This document shows, piece after piece, positions 61,468 to 64,000 of a DNA stretch of 64,000 nucleotides. The position numbers were made by a program, and so were the translations under genes. The notes beneath the pieces were generated by a model, which was given only the letters and a program-made list of their open reading frames with translations, was not told where the DNA came from and did not search any database. The DNA is from CAWGXZ01 sp963826695 (GTDB lineage: Bacteria > Pseudomonadota > Gammaproteobacteria > Burkholderiales > Burkholderiaceae_C): NCBI GenBank assembly GCA_963826695.1, contig CAWGXZ010000004.1, positions 868,001 to 932,000 on the forward strand, read 5' to 3'. How positions within the stretch are numbered: the first letter of the stretch is position 1; each line of letters begins with the position of its first letter.

Positions 61468-63321
61468 CTACTTGCCGGCGCCCCAGCTGTCCTTCAGCGT
61501 TGCCGTCCGGTTGAAGACCAGCCGTCCCGGCCGATGGTCGACGCGGTCGGCGACGAAATACCCGTGGCGCTCGAACTGGAACTTGTCGTCCGGCGCGGCG
61601 CTCGCCAGCGACGGCTCGACCCACGCGCCGGTCACGACCTGCTTGCTGTGTGTGTTCAGGCTCGCCAGCAGGCCCTTCCCGTCGGTATCCGGATGCTCGT
61701 CGTTGAACAGCCGGTCGTAAAGCCGCACCTCGGCCTGCAGCGCCTCGTGCGCGCAGACCCAGCCGATGGCGCCCTTGACCTTGATGCGGTCGGCGCCGGG
61801 CGTGCCGCTCTTGGTGTCGGCAACCAGCTGCGCCTGCACCTCGACGACGCGGCCATCGTCGCCGGTCTGCATGCCGGTGCACTCGATGACATAGCCGTGG
61901 CGCAGCCGCACCCGGCTGCCGGCGACGGCCGCGCCGGCCCCGTCGATCCGCGGCGGCGCCAGCCGGTGGAAGCCTTTCGACGGCACGGCCATGAAATCCT
62001 CGCGCTCGATCCACAGCACCGGCCCCAGGCTGAACTGGCGATCGCCCCGATCGGCATGCGCCGGATGCCGCGGTGCACGGCACGGCTCGGTGCGGTCGGC
62101 GCCGATCACCTCATCCCAGTTGGTCAGCACCAGCCGCAGCGGGTCGAGCACCACCATCGCACGCGGTGCGACCGGATCGAGGTCGTCGCGCAGCGCGCCG
62201 TCGAGCGATGCGTAGTCGACCCAGCCACCGGCCTTGCTGACGCCGGTGCGCTCGGCAAAGAGCTGCAGCGACGCCGGGGTGTAGCCGCGGCGGCGCAGGC
62301 CGGCGATCGTCGGCATGCGCGGGTCGTCCCAGCCGTCGACGATGCCGTCCTCGACCAGCTGGCGCAGCTTGCGCTTGCTGGTCACCACGTGCGTCACGTT
62401 GAGCCGCGCGAACTCGTGCTGCCGCGGCAGCGGCGGCGCCAGCAGGCCGGCCTCGGCCAGGCGCTGCAGCAGCCAGTCGTAGAAAGGCCGCTGGTCCTCG
62501 AATTCGAGCGTGCAGATGCTGTGGGTGATGCCTTCGAGCGCATCCTCGATCGGATGCGCGAAGGTGTACATCGGGTAGATGCACCAGGCGTCGCCGGTGG
62601 CATGGTGCGTCGCCCGCTTGATGCGGTAGAGCGTCGGGTCGCGCAGGTTGATGTTCGGCGACGCCATGTCGATTTTTGCGCGCAGCACGGCAGCGCCGTC
62701 GGCCAGCTCGCCGGCGCGCATCGCGCGAAAGCGCGCCAGGTTCTCGTCGGCGCTGCGGCTTCGGAATGGGCTGTCGGTGCCTGCGTGGCCGAAGTCACCG
62801 CGGTTGCGGCGCATCTCCTCGGCGCTTTGCTCGTCGACGTAGGCATGGCCCGCAACGATCAGCGCCTCGGCGGCGCTGAACATGAAGTCGAAGTAGCTGC
62901 TCGCGTAATAGAGATGGCTGCGCACTGCGCCGGGTTGCTCCGGGTCGGGTGTCTCCCAGTCGAAGCCGAGCCATTTCACCGCGTCGAGAATGCTTTCGAC
63001 GTACGCCTGCTCCTCGGCCTCCGGATTGGTGTCGTCGAAGCGCATGTGGCAGACGCCGCCGTACTCGCGCGCCAGCCCGAAGTTCAGGCAGATGCTCTTG
63101 GCATGGCCGATATGCAGATAGCCGTTCGGCTCGGGCGGAAAGCGCGTGCGGATGCGTGCCGGGTCGAGCGGGCCGCGGGCATGGTGCGCCGCATCGCCCG
63201 GCGAGCCGCCGAAGTGCCGGCCGGCGTAAGTGCCGCTTGCCAAATCGCGCTCGATGATGTGGCGCAGGAAGTTGCTGGGCTTGGCGGGCTCCGCAGGCGC
63301 GGACGAGGGCGGCGAATTCAT
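61468..63321 (-). CDS. glnS: Glutamine--tRNA ligase
   Basis: Class I synthetase charging tRNA-Gln. The 617-residue product has the HIGH motif in PEPNGYLHIGHAKS, RFDDTNPEAE, DAWCIYPMYTFAHPIEDALEG, the KMSKS-like VTSKRKLRQLV, and a two-barrel anticodon-binding C-terminus. The ATG at 63321 gives a short leader (MNSPPSSAPAEP); the open frame extends further upstream without conservation. The ribosome binding site is weak. Confidence 0.95.
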   Translation of the reverse strand: MNSPPSSAPAEPAKPSNFLRHIIERDLASGTYAGRHFGGSPGDAAHHARGPLDPARIRTRFPPEPNGYLHIGHAKSICLNFGLAREYGGVCHMRFDDTNPEAEEQAYVESILDAVKWLGFDWETPDPEQPGAVRSHLYYASSYFDFMFSAAEALIVAGHAYVDEQSAEEMRRNRGDFGHAGTDSPFRSRSADENLARFRAMRAGELADGAAVLRAKIDMASPNINLRDPTLYRIKRATHHATGDAWCIYPMYTFAHPIEDALEGITHSICTLEFEDQRPFYDWLLQRLAEAGLLAPPLPRQHEFARLNVTHVVTSKRKLRQLVEDGIVDGWDDPRMPTIAGLRRRGYTPASLQLFAERTGVSKAGGWVDYASLDGALRDDLDPVAPRAMVVLDPLRLVLTNWDEVIGADRTEPCRAPRHPAHADRGDRQFSLGPVLWIEREDFMAVPSKGFHRLAPPRIDGAGAAVAGSRVRLRHGYVIECTGMQTGDDGRVVEVQAQLVADTKSGTPGADRIKVKGAIGWVCAHEALQAEVRLYDRLFNDEHPDTDGKGLLASLNTHSKQVVTGAWVEPSLASAAPDDKFQFERHGYFVADRVDHRPGRLVFNRTATLKDSWGAGK

Positions 63322-63503
63322 GGCGGGGCGACGGCTTGCATCGCGCTGGAGAGGTCGAGCCGATTTTATCGGCCGCCCCTGCAGCACCGGGGTGCGACTC
63401 GTATAACGAATCTTTACCCAATTTAAAACCCCTGACGTCAACGAACCGTACCGCCCGAAGCGTTGATTCGAGGACACTTCGTGCAGTGTTTCTCGAGGAG
63501 AAA
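63322..63503. promoter_or_regulatory. Divergent promoter region of glnS and the PVY-repeat gene
   Basis: A comparatively AT-rich stretch (63400-63435) contains TATAAC at 63402-63407 as a possible -10 for the plus-strand gene; the -35 position reads CTGCAG, a poor match. Nothing else is seen. Confidence 0.35.
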
Positions 63504-63941
63504 ATGATGAGATCGATGAAGAACGGGATTGCAGCCGTGGCCGCGGTCGCCGCCACGCTCGGCGCCGCAAGCGCGCACGCCGCCAATGTCTACTGGTCGG
63601 TGGGTATTCAGGCGCCGCCGGTCGCGACGGTGATCTCCAACGGACCGGTCTATCAGACGGCACCCCCTGTCTACTACGCCCCGGCGCCGGTCTACCAGCA
63701 GCCGGCGCCCGTGTACTACCAGCCGTCACCCGTGTACGTACCGCCCCAAGTCGTCTATCGCCCGGCGCCGGTCTACGCGGCACCGCCGGTGGTCTATCGT
63801 CCATCGCCGGTCGTGGTCTACGGCGGTGGTCACGGAAACTGGAATGGGTATGGCAATGGTCGCGGTTACTGGCAGCAGCGTCGCGACGAGTACGGCACCT
63901 CGTATCGTGGCAACTGGGACGGGCATCGTCGCCACCACTGA
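63504..63941 (+). CDS. Exported Pro/Tyr-rich PVY-repeat protein
   Basis: A 145-residue precursor with a signal peptide cleaved near ASAHAA. The mature protein is built of about ten short repeats of P-x-P-V-Y (PVYYAPAPVYQQ, PAPVYYQPSPVYVPP, PPVVYRPSPVVVYG) and ends in a Gly/Asn/Arg/His tail (GHGNWNGYGN, RGNWDGHRRHH). This repetitive style occurs in secreted envelope proteins of Burkholderiales with unknown roles. GAGGAG precedes two adjacent ATGs (63504, 63507); spacing favours the second slightly. It diverges from glnS. Confidence 0.8.
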   Translation: MMRSMKNGIAAVAAVAATLGAASAHAANVYWSVGIQAPPVATVISNGPVYQTAPPVYYAPAPVYQQPAPVYYQPSPVYVPPQVVYRPAPVYAAPPVVYRPSPVVVYGGGHGNWNGYGNGRGYWQQRRDEYGTSYRGNWDGHRRHH

Positions 63942-64000
63942 CCGGGTGTGGTCGGTCGCAGGACGGGGTTAGGCAGTCACCGCGGCTGATTCGCGACTCC

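Overview
The window is very GC-rich, densely coded DNA with short intergenic gaps, rare GTG/TTG starts and clear Shine-Dalgarno sites. The gene content (parE/parC pair, dapA-bamC, PrpE plus a BktB-type thiolase, DctP/Q/M TRAP transporters, EgtD, a tRNA-Asn) fits a free-living betaproteobacterium of the order Burkholderiales. This is inference from protein character; no rRNA or other phylogenetic marker is present. I see no phage, insertion sequence or CRISPR array.

Layout. 1-13.9 kb: housekeeping and envelope genes: start of gabD, alaS, egtD, coaBC, an FKBP isomerase, roxA, a small Ser/Thr/Ala-rich lipoprotein with its own promoter and terminator, then a minus-strand run MFS transporter, 40-residue small ORF, dapA, bamC, MBL hydrolase. 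14-19.1 kb: topoisomerase IV genes parE and parC with a Phd/VapC toxin-antitoxin pair between them under a perfect 22-bp palindrome. 19.1-22.9 kb: two secreted proteins, a PQQ-type sugar dehydrogenase beside a c-type cytochrome, and a YihY membrane protein. 22.9-36.8 kb: the most interesting block, a same-strand sugar-acid catabolic island. 36.8-42 kb: two small heat-shock proteins behind a sigma-32-like promoter, prpE, bktB and a broken hemerythrin-like gene. 42-52.8 kb: dsbB, ridA-like, comEC, the ATP-grasp / alpha-E / transglutaminase-DUF2126 island, and a D-tartrate-dehydratase-like enolase. 52.9-59.2 kb: a DUF3068 / giant hybrid kinase / response regulator-GGDEF signalling set and tRNA-Asn. 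59.4-64 kb: DUF1993, an M48 lipoprotein protease, glnS and a Pro/Tyr-repeat exported protein.

The sugar-acid island combines two routes known from separate studies of acid-sugar catabolism. The first half (LtnD, DenD, OtnI, OtnK, OtnC) should convert L-threonate and D-erythronate to dihydroxyacetone phosphate. The second half (ApnO-like oxidoisomerase, DUF1537 kinase, RuBisCO-like protein) matches D-apionate degradation through 3-oxo-isoapionate 4-phosphate. The halves share one TRAP membrane pair (DctQM) but carry two very similar substrate-binding proteins, and the island has a FadR/GntR regulator at each end. A shared TATGATGAC motif sits at the first regulator gene and in front of apnO.

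Sequence quality. Five genes or gene junctions (parC, ltnD twice and perhaps three times, prpE, the hemerythrin-like gene) are broken by what look like single-base insertions, always +1, after which the family sequence resumes in the next frame. The uniform sign suggests base-calling or assembly insertions more than true gene decay, so these genes are probably intact in the organism.
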